Shown here one piece after another: positions 50,086-60,826 of a stretch of 64,000 nt of DNA. The notes under the pieces were generated by a model, which saw nothing but the letters and a program-made list of their open reading frames with translations, did no database searches and was not told where the DNA came from. The stretch comes from Streptomyces coffeae. GTDB taxonomy: Bacteria; Actinomycetota; Actinomycetes; Streptomycetales; Streptomycetaceae. Positions within the stretch are counted from its first letter, which is position 1. Every line of letters begins with the position of its first letter. Location of the stretch: NCBI RefSeq assembly GCF_016741875.1, contig NZ_JAERRF010000012.1, positions 62,001-126,000 of the forward strand, written 5' to 3'. The position numbers and the translations under genes were made by a program.

Positions 50086-51345
50086 ATGAGACGAGCAAAA
50101 GCAGTATCGATGGGCCTCATGTCCACTGCTGCCGCGGTGGGCGTGACCTTCGCCGCCGGCGGCTTCCAGGCGTCCGGCAGTGAGGGTGCGGTCTCCGACC
50201 GCGGCGGTGGCACCCATGACAAGGCTTCGCTGACCCGATACCGGCTCGCCCCCGGTGTCATCAAGAACACCAGCAGCGAGTCCGGGCTGAACCCCACCCA
50301 GGTGCACGGCGTCCTGGGCATGCCGAAGGGCAAAGGCCCTCATCCGGTGGTTGTTGTCCTCCACGGCATGCACCCCAACTGCGCCCCGACGCCCGACAGG
50401 GCCGACGACGGTGTGGCACCCCGTGCGGTGAAGACCACCTGGCCCCTGGTCTGCGCCGCCGAGGGGGAGGAGAAGCCGGGCCTCGGGCAGGGCTATCTGC
50501 GCCATAACGCGGGACTGTCGCATGTCGTGCAGGCGTTGACCCGCAAGGGCTTCGCCGCCGTCTCCATCGACGTGGTGAGCGCGGAGTACTGGTGGTCGGG
50601 GGAGGCCAACCCCACCAAGGGGTACACACAGCTGATCGACGCCCATCTGAAGCTGCTCTCCGACCTGAACAAGGGCATCGATCACGGTCTGGACATCAAG
50701 GGTGTCAAGGGCCGGATCGACACCTCACGAGTCGGTCTGGTCGGGCACAGCCGCGGCGGTGGTTACGTGCTGGGCAAGACGGCCGGACAGCGCACGGGTC
50801 TGTTCGGGGCCGTGGCCATCGAGCCCGCTGAAGAGGCGGAGAAGCCGCCGCACAGGGTCCCGGTCCTCAACATCCGCGGCGCCTGCGACGAGGACACCGG
50901 ACCCACCGCCGGTCTGGGGACGATGAAGGACCTGGCCCGGTCCGGCTCGACCAAGGTTGCCGCCGACGTGCGACTGGCGGGCACCGGCCACGCCATGCTC
51001 AACACCAACCTCGAGCCGACCCGGAAGAACGGCAGCGTCGGTGACTGCCGCGCCTCGAAGGTGGCCGAACCGGACGCCGCACGCGACCAGGTCGCCCAGC
51101 TGACCGCCGCCTTCATGGATCAGGCAGTGCACAAGGCCACCGCCTACCGGCTCCCCGCCGTGGCCGGGCCCACTCCCACCGGCCGCAACCTGCGCCAGGC
51201 CGGACCGGCCCTCACCTTCCGCCCAGCGGGCCGCCACACCTACACCGATCCGCAGCGGATCCCCGAGACCGGCAGCCGACAGCGGCTGCTGCCCAAGGTT
51301 CCGGCGGGCCTCCCCATCGACAAGGGCGGCCAGCCTGACCTCTGA
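50086..51345 (+). CDS. Secreted alpha/beta hydrolase
   Basis: 419 residues from ATG 50086; a GTG at 50056 is possible but lies in the palindrome. Export signal MRRAKAVSMGLMSTAAAVGVTFAAGG. Hydrolase features: VVVVLHGMHPNC, nucleophile GHSRGGGYV, acid in GACDEDTG and His in GTGHAML. A Cys-containing insert follows the oxyanion strand. Resembles dienelactone-hydrolase/PET-hydrolase-like secreted esterases; the substrate is unknown. It converges on a membrane protein gene. Confidence 0.82.
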   Translation: MRRAKAVSMGLMSTAAAVGVTFAAGGFQASGSEGAVSDRGGGTHDKASLTRYRLAPGVIKNTSSESGLNPTQVHGVLGMPKGKGPHPVVVVLHGMHPNCAPTPDRADDGVAPRAVKTTWPLVCAAEGEEKPGLGQGYLRHNAGLSHVVQALTRKGFAAVSIDVVSAEYWWSGEANPTKGYTQLIDAHLKLLSDLNKGIDHGLDIKGVKGRIDTSRVGLVGHSRGGGYVLGKTAGQRTGLFGAVAIEPAEEAEKPPHRVPVLNIRGACDEDTGPTAGLGTMKDLARSGSTKVAADVRLAGTGHAMLNTNLEPTRKNGSVGDCRASKVAEPDAARDQVAQLTAAFMDQAVHKATAYRLPAVAGPTPTGRNLRQAGPALTFRPAGRHTYTDPQRIPETGSRQRLLPKVPAGLPIDKGGQPDL

Positions 51346-51411
51346 CCGGACACGCGCGCACCTTGCGTGACAAGCGGGCCGCGCGTCCGGCGCCGCCACA
51401 ATCCGCGTCAT

Positions 51412-52068
51412 TCACGGAGTACGGCCCCGGGTGCGCTCCCGGTGTCCCTTGACGTCGGGGCGTCCGATATGGCCTGCCGGTCGCTGGGATTCGCCGAGCC
51501 AGATCTCCGGCGGGATGTACGGCTGGACCGCCGCGACCACGGGGCGCTGGTTGGCGGCGCTGAGGGGGAGGCGGTGGCGCAGCCGGGGGAGTCCGGGGTG
51601 GAGTGGCTCCTCGTCGCGAACCAGGACCCATAGGACCGGGTCGTCCCGGTCGATGGGACCGTTGGGGTACAGCTCCAGGGAGTAGATCTTCCCCTTGCGC
51701 CCCAGCGCACTCCAGTAGAGGCCTACCCCGGTGAGTGTGCGCCAGGCGATGACGTTCCGAAGGTTTCCTTGTTCCACCCACAGGCCAGTCCGGTCGACGA
51801 GGACCCTGGTGCGGCGGCCCGCCCAGATAGGGATGAACAAGATGACGCCGAGGACACCGAGGGCCACCATGAACGCGAGCCCCACGAATCCCGCGACACT
51901 GGACTCACCCTTCTGGTTCCCGGTGGCAACCAGGACAGCGCCGAAGATGCCGACGGCGCCCATCGCCATGAGGAGGATGGAGCAGGGTAGCCCGGTCATG
52001 GCGGTGCGGTGGCCGGTCTTGATGACCGTGGCGTTCGGTGCGGGGGAGGGAGTGTGCGGTGGCAGCAT
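51412..52068 (-). CDS. Membrane protein with PH-like domain
   Basis: 218 residues. Two hydrophobic segments (about 28-48 GLPCSILLMAMGAVGIFGAVLVA and 60-80 GFVGLAFMVALGVLGVILFIP) are followed by a strand-rich part (RTRVLVDRTGLWVEQGNLRNVIAWRTLTGVGLYWS) like actinobacterial PH-like membrane proteins. The start at ATG 52068 has no ribosome binding site. Function unknown. Confidence 0.65.
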   Translation of the reverse strand: MLPPHTPSPAPNATVIKTGHRTAMTGLPCSILLMAMGAVGIFGAVLVATGNQKGESSVAGFVGLAFMVALGVLGVILFIPIWAGRRTRVLVDRTGLWVEQGNLRNVIAWRTLTGVGLYWSALGRKGKIYSLELYPNGPIDRDDPVLWVLVRDEEPLHPGLPRLRHRLPLSAANQRPVVAAVQPYIPPEIWLGESQRPAGHIGRPDVKGHRERTRGRTP

Positions 52069-52132
52069 GGTGCGTGAGCATAGTCAAAGCCATCAGCCCA
52101 CGGCTTCTTGCGTAGTGGGACGGAAGATCACA

Positions 52133-52777
52133 TCAGCGATTCAGGTAGGCGAGGACCGCCAGCACACGGCGGTTGTCGGTGTCGGAGGGAGGCATCCCCA
52201 GTTTGCTGAAGATGTTGCTGATGTGCTTGGCGACGGCCTTCTCCGTAATGAACAGGGCTTCCGCGATACCCGCGTTGGAGCGCCCCTGGGCCACACACTC
52301 CAGCACTTCACGCTCCCGCTGGGTGAGGCTGCCCATGTGCTCGTCACGGTCCTTGCGGATGAGGAGCTGGGAGACCACCTCGGGGTCCATGGCCGTGCCG
52401 CCCTCGGCCACCCGTTGGATGGTGCTCATGAACTGGGTTCCGTTGGTGACCCGGTCCTTGAGGACGTAGCCGACCCCTTCCGAACCCGTGGCGAGCAACT
52501 CATGGGCGTAGAGCGGCTCGACGTACTGGGACAGGAGCAGAATGGGCAGGCCCGGTATGCGGCTGCGGGCTTCCACGGAAGCCCGCAGCCCCTCGTCGCT
52601 GAAGGCCGGTGGCAGCCGCACATCGACGATCGCCACGTCCGGGACCACATCGATGAGCGCGGAGAGCAGTTCGGGGCCGTTGTCGACCGTCGCGACCACC
52701 TCGTGCTGGTATGCCTCGAGCAGTCGGCTCAGTCCGTCCCTCAGGAGAAAGTGGTCTTCTGCGAGGACAACGCGCAC
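52133..52777 (-). CDS. NarL-family response regulator
   Basis: 214 residues from GTG 52777, overlapping the histidine kinase by 37 bases. Receiver domain with phospho-acceptor Asp52 (VAIVDVRLPP), acidic pair EDH at 7-9, Lys in YVLKDRV; C-terminal LuxR helix-turn-helix LTQREREVLECVAQGRSNAGIAEALFITEKAVAKHISNIFSKLG. Partner of the kinase immediately upstream. Targets unknown, but direct repeats occur in the region upstream of the kinase and the divergent oxidase. Confidence 0.92.
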   Translation of the reverse strand: MRVVLAEDHFLLRDGLSRLLEAYQHEVVATVDNGPELLSALIDVVPDVAIVDVRLPPAFSDEGLRASVEARSRIPGLPILLLSQYVEPLYAHELLATGSEGVGYVLKDRVTNGTQFMSTIQRVAEGGTAMDPEVVSQLLIRKDRDEHMGSLTQREREVLECVAQGRSNAGIAEALFITEKAVAKHISNIFSKLGMPPSDTDNRRVLAVLAYLNR

Positions 52778-54057
52778 GGCAGCTCCATGGTCACGATCGT
52801 GGGGCCGCCCAGCGGGCTGCTCACGGCGAGTACCCCGTCGAAGGTGGCGAGTCGGCGTTCGATGCCGTGGAGTCCGGAGCCACCGGACGCGTCGGCACCG
52901 CCGCGTCCGTCGTCGGTGATGCTGATGCGCAGCTGTCCGGCGTCGTGGCGCAGGTCGATCCAGACCCGCTCGGCACCGGAGTGCTTGGTGGCGTTGGTCA
53001 GGATCTCCGAGACCGCGAAGTACGCGGCGGACTCCAGTGGTGGTTCGGGCCGACGGGGCAGGTCGATCGCCACCTCACTCTTGATCGGGCAGGTCAGCGC
53101 CAATGAGCGTACGGCATCGGCCAGTCCACGGTCCGCCAGGATCGGCGGATGGATGCCGCGCACCAGGTCGCGCAGTTCCTCCAGCGCCTTGGACGAGGAT
53201 TGCCGTGCCTCGGCGAGCAGTGTGCGTACGGCCTCGGGGTTGGTTTCCAGCAGGCGTTCGGCGGCGTCCAGGGTCATGCCCATCGCCACCAGGCGAGCCT
53301 GGGCGCCGTCGTGCAGGTCGCGCTCGATACGGCGCAGCTCCGCCATCTGAGTGTCCACGGCGTCGGAACGGGTGGTGGTCAGGTGCTCGATGCGGTGCGC
53401 CATCATCTCGCTCTCGCTCGGCGCGAGCATGGCGCGGAGGTAACGGGAGTGCCAGTGCACCGAGCGCGGCGCGGTCCACAGCGCGAGGGGGAACATCAGC
53501 ACACCCAGCACCCCGGCGAGGACGGCGGTGGGCACGTTCTGGACCGGGATGAACAGGAACCAGATGCTGTCCCACTGCTTGGAGAGTTCGGCTCCGAAGA
53601 CCGCCGTCAGAAGCCCCCAGAACCCACTGAGGACCAGGGCGAAGGGACCGATGGCGATGAGGGGGCCGACGATGGGGTCGAGGGTCGCCCACCGCCAGTC
53701 GCGCCAGATCTGGTTGTTCCTGGCGAGCAACTGGGACCGGAGGGCGACGCCGCGGTTGCCGGTCGGCAGGTCCTCGTACACGGCCGGGATCTCGATGCCC
53801 GACCACTCCTTCGCCAAGTGCCGCTGCCGGTCGGCCAGTCTGCGGATCATCCGCACCGTACTCGGCAGCAATCCGGCCCCCGGACGGCTGCCGAGGAGCA
53901 TGGACACCGTCACCATCCACAGCGACAGCCAGAACGATCGCAACGACAGCCACCATAGAACGGCGCAACGCTTCCATGCCGTCAGCCCCCGGGACACCGA
54001 GAACCCCTGATCGGCGGTCGGCGGTCGGCTTTCCCTGAACTGTCGTGTGCTGGCCAT
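52741..54057 (-). CDS. Sensor histidine kinase (HisKA_3 type)
   Basis: 438 residues from ATG 54057. N-terminal membrane part with segments at about 30-55 and 130-195 (LIAIGPFALVLSGFWGLLTAV; VPTAVLAGVLGVLMFPLAL), then the dimerisation helix with phospho-His249 (RRIERDLHDGAQ) and an ATPase domain (SEILTNATKHSGAERV, DDGRGGADASGGSGLHGIERR). LiaS/DesK-like kinases of this type sense membrane or envelope state. Operon with the response regulator, divergent from the FAD oxidase gene across 349 bp. Confidence 0.9.
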   Translation of the reverse strand: MASTRQFRESRPPTADQGFSVSRGLTAWKRCAVLWWLSLRSFWLSLWMVTVSMLLGSRPGAGLLPSTVRMIRRLADRQRHLAKEWSGIEIPAVYEDLPTGNRGVALRSQLLARNNQIWRDWRWATLDPIVGPLIAIGPFALVLSGFWGLLTAVFGAELSKQWDSIWFLFIPVQNVPTAVLAGVLGVLMFPLALWTAPRSVHWHSRYLRAMLAPSESEMMAHRIEHLTTTRSDAVDTQMAELRRIERDLHDGAQARLVAMGMTLDAAERLLETNPEAVRTLLAEARQSSSKALEELRDLVRGIHPPILADRGLADAVRSLALTCPIKSEVAIDLPRRPEPPLESAAYFAVSEILTNATKHSGAERVWIDLRHDAGQLRISITDDGRGGADASGGSGLHGIERRLATFDGVLAVSSPLGGPTIVTMELPCALSSQKTTFS

Positions 54058-54406
54058 CTGAACCTGAGCCCTTCTGCTTCCCATGCTGTGGAGGACATGT
54101 GAGATGCGGTCCACCCAGTCATTGTGATGCGGTCCGGGGAGAGAAGTCGGTGGTAAAAACCCGCCTCTTTGCGCGTGGTGAACCCACTGCCATGTTCCTC
54201 GCGGCCACCCGGCACCGTTGTAGACCTTTTTGCCCATGCAGGGGCGGCCGGAGCTCCGGGGCCACCTCCTGTGGGATGGCACCGCTCAATCCTTTGATGT
54301 AGAGGGCTGTTGGTCATCACGGACGATGTCCCGTCGCACCGGTTTCCCGATGATTCTGAGGACGGGGCGGGTTCGTCCCGGCATCCGGCACCGACGGGAG
54401 TGGACC
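54058..54406. other. 349-bp divergent spacer between kinase and FAD oxidase
   Basis: Holds the promoters of the two-component operon and the oxidase. A 10-bp direct repeat is at 54103-54135 near the kinase side, and a GGACG/CGTCC dyad lies around 54360-54380 ahead of the oxidase. I see no gene here. Confidence 0.55.
54103..54135. repeat. Direct repeat, possible response-regulator site
   Basis: GATGCGGTCC occurs at 54103 and again at 54126, 23 bases start to start. NarL-type regulators commonly bind paired repeats; the place, 46-78 bases upstream of the kinase start, fits autoregulation. Confidence 0.4.
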
Positions 54407-56044
54407 ATGGCAGAAGTGACGCGGCGAGGTGTTCTGGCGGGGGCGGCGGCGCTCGGCGGGGCGGCCACCGGGCTGGTGTCCCAGGGCTTGACGGCTCACG
54501 AGGCGGTCGCGTCGCCCCGAGGTGGCGCGGCGGCGCCACCGGGCTCGATCACGGTCGCGCCCGGCGATCCGCGCTACCGGTCCCTGACGCACCGCGGCTG
54601 GAACGCCCGCTTCGTCGGACGGCCCGACTACGTACGTGTGGTGAGCTCCACCGAAGAGGTGGTCAGCGCGGTGCGACTGGCGGTGCGGGAGGGCAAGCGC
54701 ATCGCCGTGCGCAGTGGCGGGCACTGCTTCGAGGACTTCGTCGACGACCCGGCGGTGAAGGCCCTCATCGACCTGTCCCCGATGGCATCCGTCTCCTACG
54801 ACGCCCGCCGCAGGGCGTTCGCGGTCGAGCCGGGCGCTCTGCTCGGCGAGGTGTACCGCAAGCTGTTCCTCGGCTGGGGCGTGACCGTCCCGGCGGGCGC
54901 GACCCCCGAGGTCGGGGTGGGAGGGCACATCCTCGGCGGCGGATACGGGACGCTGTCGCGCCGGCACGGGCTGTCCGTGGACCACTTGTACGCCATCGAG
55001 GTCGTGGTGGTGGACGCGTCCGGCGAGGTGCGCAGTGTGGTGGCCACGCGCGAGCCCTCCGACCCCCACCACGACCTGTGGTGGGCGCACACCGGTGGGG
55101 GCGGCGGCAACTTCGGCATCGTCACCTGTTACTGGTTCCGCGACCCGGCCGCGAAGGGCGACGATCCCGCGCGGTTGCTGCCCCGGCCGCCGGAGTCCGT
55201 GACGACCTTCTACGCCACGTGGCCCTGGCAGGACCTGGACCAGCGCTCGTTCGCCCGGCTGGTGCGCAACCACGGAAGCTGGCACGAGCGCAACAGCGGG
55301 CCGGACTCGTCCTACGCCGGCCTGTTCAGCGTCCTGATGCTCAAAAGCCGCAAGGCGGAAAGTATCACCCTGGCCGGGCAGTTGGACTCCAGCGGCCGCG
55401 GCGCGGAGCGACTGCTGGACGACTACCTGGCCGCGGTGGGGCGCGGTGTGACGGCGAAACCGGTGCGCGGGTACGAGAGCCAACCGTGGTTGCAGGCCGC
55501 CGGAGCCGTGCAGGAGAGTGCCGCCGCACCGTTCAAGGCGAAGGCGGCCTATCTGCGCCGTCGTTATACGGACACTCAGATCGACGTCATCCACGAGCGG
55601 TTGTCCGGCAAGGAGGGGGCCGGTCTCGATGGCGCGCTGTGGCTGGTCTCCTACGGCGGCAAGGTCAACACGGTCCCGGCGGACGCGACCGCCGTCGCAC
55701 AGCGGGACTCGATCCTCAAGGCGATCTACGTGGCCGAGTGGGAAGCCCAGCAGGACGGCGGCCCACGGCTGGAGTGGGTCCGCGACTTCTACCGGACCGT
55801 GTACGCCGACAGCGGTGGCGTGCCCGTACCGGGCGCGGCGAACGACGGCTCCTTCATCAACTACCCGGACACCGACCTTGCCGACACCGCCCTGAACACC
55901 TCCGGCACGGCCTGGCACACCCTCTACTACAAGGGACACTATCCGCGGTTGCAGCGGATCAAGGCCCGCTGGGATCCGCGCGACGAGTTCCGCCACGCCC
56001 TGGCCGTCCGTCCGCCGAGTGACGCGGAACGGGGTCGTCCATGA
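54407..56044 (+). CDS. Tat-exported FAD-linked oxidase (berberine-bridge-enzyme type)
   Basis: 545 residues from ATG 54407 with GGGAG six bases upstream. Tat signal TRRGVLAGAAALGGAATG. PCMH-type FAD domain: RSGGHCFEDF with the covalent-FAD His106, and TPEVGVGGHILGGGYG (166-181), where the second attachment Cys of bicovalent enzymes (CPxVGxGGH) is Thr166. A C-terminal BBE motif is present (NYPDTDLADT). Members oxidise sugars or pathway alcohols. It diverges from a two-component system, which may control it. Substrate unknown. Confidence 0.88.
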   Translation: MAEVTRRGVLAGAAALGGAATGLVSQGLTAHEAVASPRGGAAAPPGSITVAPGDPRYRSLTHRGWNARFVGRPDYVRVVSSTEEVVSAVRLAVREGKRIAVRSGGHCFEDFVDDPAVKALIDLSPMASVSYDARRRAFAVEPGALLGEVYRKLFLGWGVTVPAGATPEVGVGGHILGGGYGTLSRRHGLSVDHLYAIEVVVVDASGEVRSVVATREPSDPHHDLWWAHTGGGGGNFGIVTCYWFRDPAAKGDDPARLLPRPPESVTTFYATWPWQDLDQRSFARLVRNHGSWHERNSGPDSSYAGLFSVLMLKSRKAESITLAGQLDSSGRGAERLLDDYLAAVGRGVTAKPVRGYESQPWLQAAGAVQESAAAPFKAKAAYLRRRYTDTQIDVIHERLSGKEGAGLDGALWLVSYGGKVNTVPADATAVAQRDSILKAIYVAEWEAQQDGGPRLEWVRDFYRTVYADSGGVPVPGAANDGSFINYPDTDLADTALNTSGTAWHTLYYKGHYPRLQRIKARWDPRDEFRHALAVRPPSDAERGRP

Positions 56045-56164
56045 CGACGCCGGGAGTCGGCCGAAGGCGCGGCAGGCCGAGGGCCACGTCGTCGATTACA
56101 CCAACCACACGACCCTCACCTGCCACGCCCTGAGTCATGATGCGTCAGAGCCTTGTCGCGGACC

Positions 56165-58054
<1,890 letters not shown>

Positions 58055-58270
58055 CAGGCGTCCTTACGTTGCTGGGTCGTGGAAAGTGTGAGCAGTCTGG
58101 CCCATGGGTCGGGCGGCGGCCAGCTCCCCGGGTGTGGTGTCCGTCGCTGCGATGTATCGATGTCCAGAGGGGCATCCGGGGTCGGACCGACCCAGCACCG
58201 GGCGCGATCGGTGGGCAGACGTTTGGGTCCGAACCTCGGCTGAACGGGGACGGAGCGTTTCCGCGGCGTG

Positions 58271-58501
58271 TCACACGGCCGCGGCGAAGGCGATGCAGAA
58301 CGCGACGAAGAACACCACCAGGACCAGGATGACGAAGATGGGACCCTTGCTCCAGCCCTTCGTGGGGTTGTAGGTCTCCAGCGGGCCCGCGTCGGCCGTG
58401 CTTCCCTCCGCGGGAGGCGTCTCGCCGGGGGGAACGCCTCTTGCTGATGCCGCCGGCTCGGAGGTGCGACGGGGCTCCGGTTCGGGGTTTCTGTCACCCA
58501 T
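58271..58501 (-). CDS. Small single-TM protein (DUF6480-like)
   Basis: 76 residues from ATG 58501. The N-terminal two thirds are polar and rich in Pro and Glu (GDRNPEPEPRRT, GVPPGETPPAEGSTADAGPLETYNPTKGW), followed by one C-terminal membrane helix (PIFVILVLVVFFVAFCIAFAAA). The pattern matches a Streptomyces family of unknown role (DUF6480). Single gene, with GGGAGA upstream. Confidence 0.75.
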   Translation of the reverse strand: MGDRNPEPEPRRTSEPAASARGVPPGETPPAEGSTADAGPLETYNPTKGWSKGPIFVILVLVVFFVAFCIAFAAAV

Positions 58502-58589
58502 GTCACCATTCTCCCTCTTTGCCGAAAATGCTGTGGACCCTCGTGCTCGCTCCCGGCGGTCACGCAGGGTAACGGACGACTGCACACCG

Positions 58590-60074
58590 TCAGGGACGCA
58601 GATCCACCCACGCGGCGGCGAGCCGGTCCACCAGTTCGGTGAGCCGTTCCTCGGGCAGGGTGAGGGGAATCCTGATGTGGCTGTCGTGCGCCCCGCTGGG
58701 ATCCGTCACCGCTCCCGGTACCACCTCGACCCCGTGCCGCAGGGCCACTTGGGCGTACACCTGGGCATCGGTGTCATGGGGCAGCCTCGCCCACAGCGCG
58801 GAGCCGCCCGGCTGCCGGCTCCACTGCCAGGCGGGCAGCCTCGCGGTGAGGAGTCCTTCCAGATGGTCCAGGCGGTGGCGCAGGGTCAGGGCACGGCGGG
58901 CCTTCAGTTCGTCCAGCCGCGGCAGCAGCCGGGCGGCGAGGGCTTGGTCGAGCACCGGACTGCCCAGGTCGGCCAGCGCCTTCAGCCGGGCCAGCCGCCC
59001 GACCACCTCGGCCGGACCGCGGACCCAGCCGATCCGCAGCCCGCCCCAGACCGCCTTCGCCAGTGAGCCGACGGTGAGCACCTCGGCGGCCCCGCGCACA
59101 CCGGCGCCCGCACCCGCCGTGGCGAATGCGGCGATGGGCGCGGGCTCCCGCACACCCTCGTCGATACCGATGTCGTAGGCGAGGTCCTCCACGACGGGTA
59201 CGCCGTGGTGGGCGCACAGTTCGGCCACGCGGCGGCGCCGCCCCGCGGACATCAGCACACCCGTCGGGTTGTGGTAGGTCGGCGTCACGTACACCAGCTC
59301 GGGGCGATGCCGGGCAAGCGCTTGTGCCAGCCCGTCGACCCGGATCCCGTCCTGGTCCAGCGGCACCCCGTGCGGCAGGGCCCCGGCGGCGCGGAACACA
59401 TCCAGGCAGCCGGGCCAGCTGGGGCACTCCACCACCACCCCCGAGCCCTTGCGCAGATACAACTGGGCCACCAGCCCCAGCGCCTGGGTCGCACCCGTGG
59501 TCACCAGCACCTGTTCGGGGGCCGTGGCCAGCCCGGCGGTGGAGAAGTGGTCCGCGAGCGCGTGCCGCAGACCCGGCAGTCCACCGGGGTGGTATCCGGT
59601 GTCCGCCATGAGCCCGTCCAGGTCGGTGCGCAGCACGTCGTGCAGCGCCTCCCGCACCTCGGCCACCGCCGGTTCGGCCGCCATGGCCAGCGAGATGGTG
59701 TTCTCCCGGCGGTCGACCATCCGTTGCAGCAGGGCGGTCGCCCGGCCGCCGGAGACCCGGCCATCGGTCCCGGCCGGGCGCGGTACCGGGCGCGGGGCCA
59801 CTCGGGTGCCGCTGCCGCGGCGGCTCTCCACCGCGCCCAGCGCCCGCAGTTCGTCGTAGGCCGCCACCACAGTGGCCCGGCTGACGCCCAGCGCCTTCGC
59901 CAGCCCGCGTTCGGAGGGCAGCCGGGCGCTGGCCCCCAGGTCTCCCGCGCGCACGGCGCGGTGCAGCGCCCGTGCCAGCTTGGTGTACAGCGGTCCGGGC
60001 CCGGCCATCCAGTCGTCGAGCAGGAGCAACAGCTCCGGTGGATGGGCCGCCCGGTCCGTGCCGAGGTCCGTCAT
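58590..60074 (-). CDS. MocR-type regulator: GntR DNA-binding domain fused to aminotransferase
   Basis: 494 residues from ATG 60074 (GGGGGAAG upstream). Residues about 25-95 are a GntR winged helix (GPLYTKLARALHRAVRAGDLGASARLPSERGLAKALGVSRATVVAAYDELRALGAVESRRGSGT). The rest is a fold-type-I PLP domain: TGATQALGL, PTYHNPTGV, VVEDLAYDI and the PLP Lys in VGSLAKAVWGGLRIGW. MocR proteins sense PLP or amino-acid derivatives. It diverges from a LysE-family exporter, the probable target. Confidence 0.9.
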   Translation of the reverse strand: MTDLGTDRAAHPPELLLLLDDWMAGPGPLYTKLARALHRAVRAGDLGASARLPSERGLAKALGVSRATVVAAYDELRALGAVESRRGSGTRVAPRPVPRPAGTDGRVSGGRATALLQRMVDRRENTISLAMAAEPAVAEVREALHDVLRTDLDGLMADTGYHPGGLPGLRHALADHFSTAGLATAPEQVLVTTGATQALGLVAQLYLRKGSGVVVECPSWPGCLDVFRAAGALPHGVPLDQDGIRVDGLAQALARHRPELVYVTPTYHNPTGVLMSAGRRRRVAELCAHHGVPVVEDLAYDIGIDEGVREPAPIAAFATAGAGAGVRGAAEVLTVGSLAKAVWGGLRIGWVRGPAEVVGRLARLKALADLGSPVLDQALAARLLPRLDELKARRALTLRHRLDHLEGLLTARLPAWQWSRQPGGSALWARLPHDTDAQVYAQVALRHGVEVVPGAVTDPSGAHDSHIRIPLTLPEERLTELVDRLAAAWVDLRP

Positions 60075-60190
60075 CCGGTCCACTTCCCCCTTCATTGGCC
60101 CGGTCGCACATCCTCCCGCACCGTCAGGCTGGAGGGGACCCCACCGGAGGCAGGCTTCGGCCGCCGGTACCGTACAGCGTAGGAGGGCGC

Positions 60191-60826
60191 ATGATCCCGG
60201 AGACTTCGCGGCTCCTCGCCTTCGTCGTCGCGTCGTTCGCCCTCGTCGTGATCCCCGGCCCCAATCTGGTCTACGTCCTCACCCGGAGCGTCAGCCAGGG
60301 GCGGCGCTCCGGGGTGTGCTCGGCGCTCGGGGTGGAGACCGGCACGCTGGTGCATATCGCGGCGGCCGTGTTCGGGCTCTCCGCCCTGATCGCGCGCTCC
60401 GAAGTGGCCTACGCGACGCTGAAGTACGCCGGTGCCGCCTACCTCGTCCACCTCGGTGTGCGGGCCGTGCGGCAGCCCGGTGCGCTGGACCTCTCCGGGA
60501 CGGCGGCCCGGACACCCCTGGTCACAGTGTTCCGGGACGGGGTCCTGGTGAACGTGCTCAACCCGAAGGTCGCGCTGTTCTTCCTCGCCTTCCTGCCGCA
60601 GTTCGTGGGTTCCGGGGCGGACACGGCCGGGGCGCGGGGCCAGATGCTGGTGCTGGGCGCGGTGTTCTTCGTGGTGGCGCTGGCCCTGGACCTGGTCTGG
60701 GCCGTGGCGGGCGGTCGCTTGGGCGGATGGCTGCGCGACCGCCCCCGGATCCTTCGGCGCCAGCCGCATGCGGTCGGAGCGGTCTACATCGCGCTGGGAC
60801 TGTTCGCGGTGGTTCCGGCGCTGTGA
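60191..60826 (+). CDS. LysE/RhtB-family amino-acid exporter
   Basis: 211 residues from ATG 60191 behind AGGAGG. Six membrane segments with the family opening FALVVIPGPNLVYVLTRSVSQGRRSGVCSALGVETGTLVHIAAA and GVLVNVLNPKVALFFLAFLPQFV. Exports an amino acid or homoserine-lactone-like compound. Controlled most likely by the divergent MocR gene. Its 3' end overlaps the convergent LuxR-type gene by 43 bases on the opposite strand. Confidence 0.9.
   Translation: MIPETSRLLAFVVASFALVVIPGPNLVYVLTRSVSQGRRSGVCSALGVETGTLVHIAAAVFGLSALIARSEVAYATLKYAGAAYLVHLGVRAVRQPGALDLSGTAARTPLVTVFRDGVLVNVLNPKVALFFLAFLPQFVGSGADTAGARGQMLVLGAVFFVVALALDLVWAVAGGRLGGWLRDRPRILRRQPHAVGAVYIALGLFAVVPAL

Noticed and set aside
51346..51411. 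Terminator hairpin between the secreted hydrolase and PH-like genes
   Set aside because: CCGGAC and GCGCGTCCGG pair only partly across a long loop, too weak to list.
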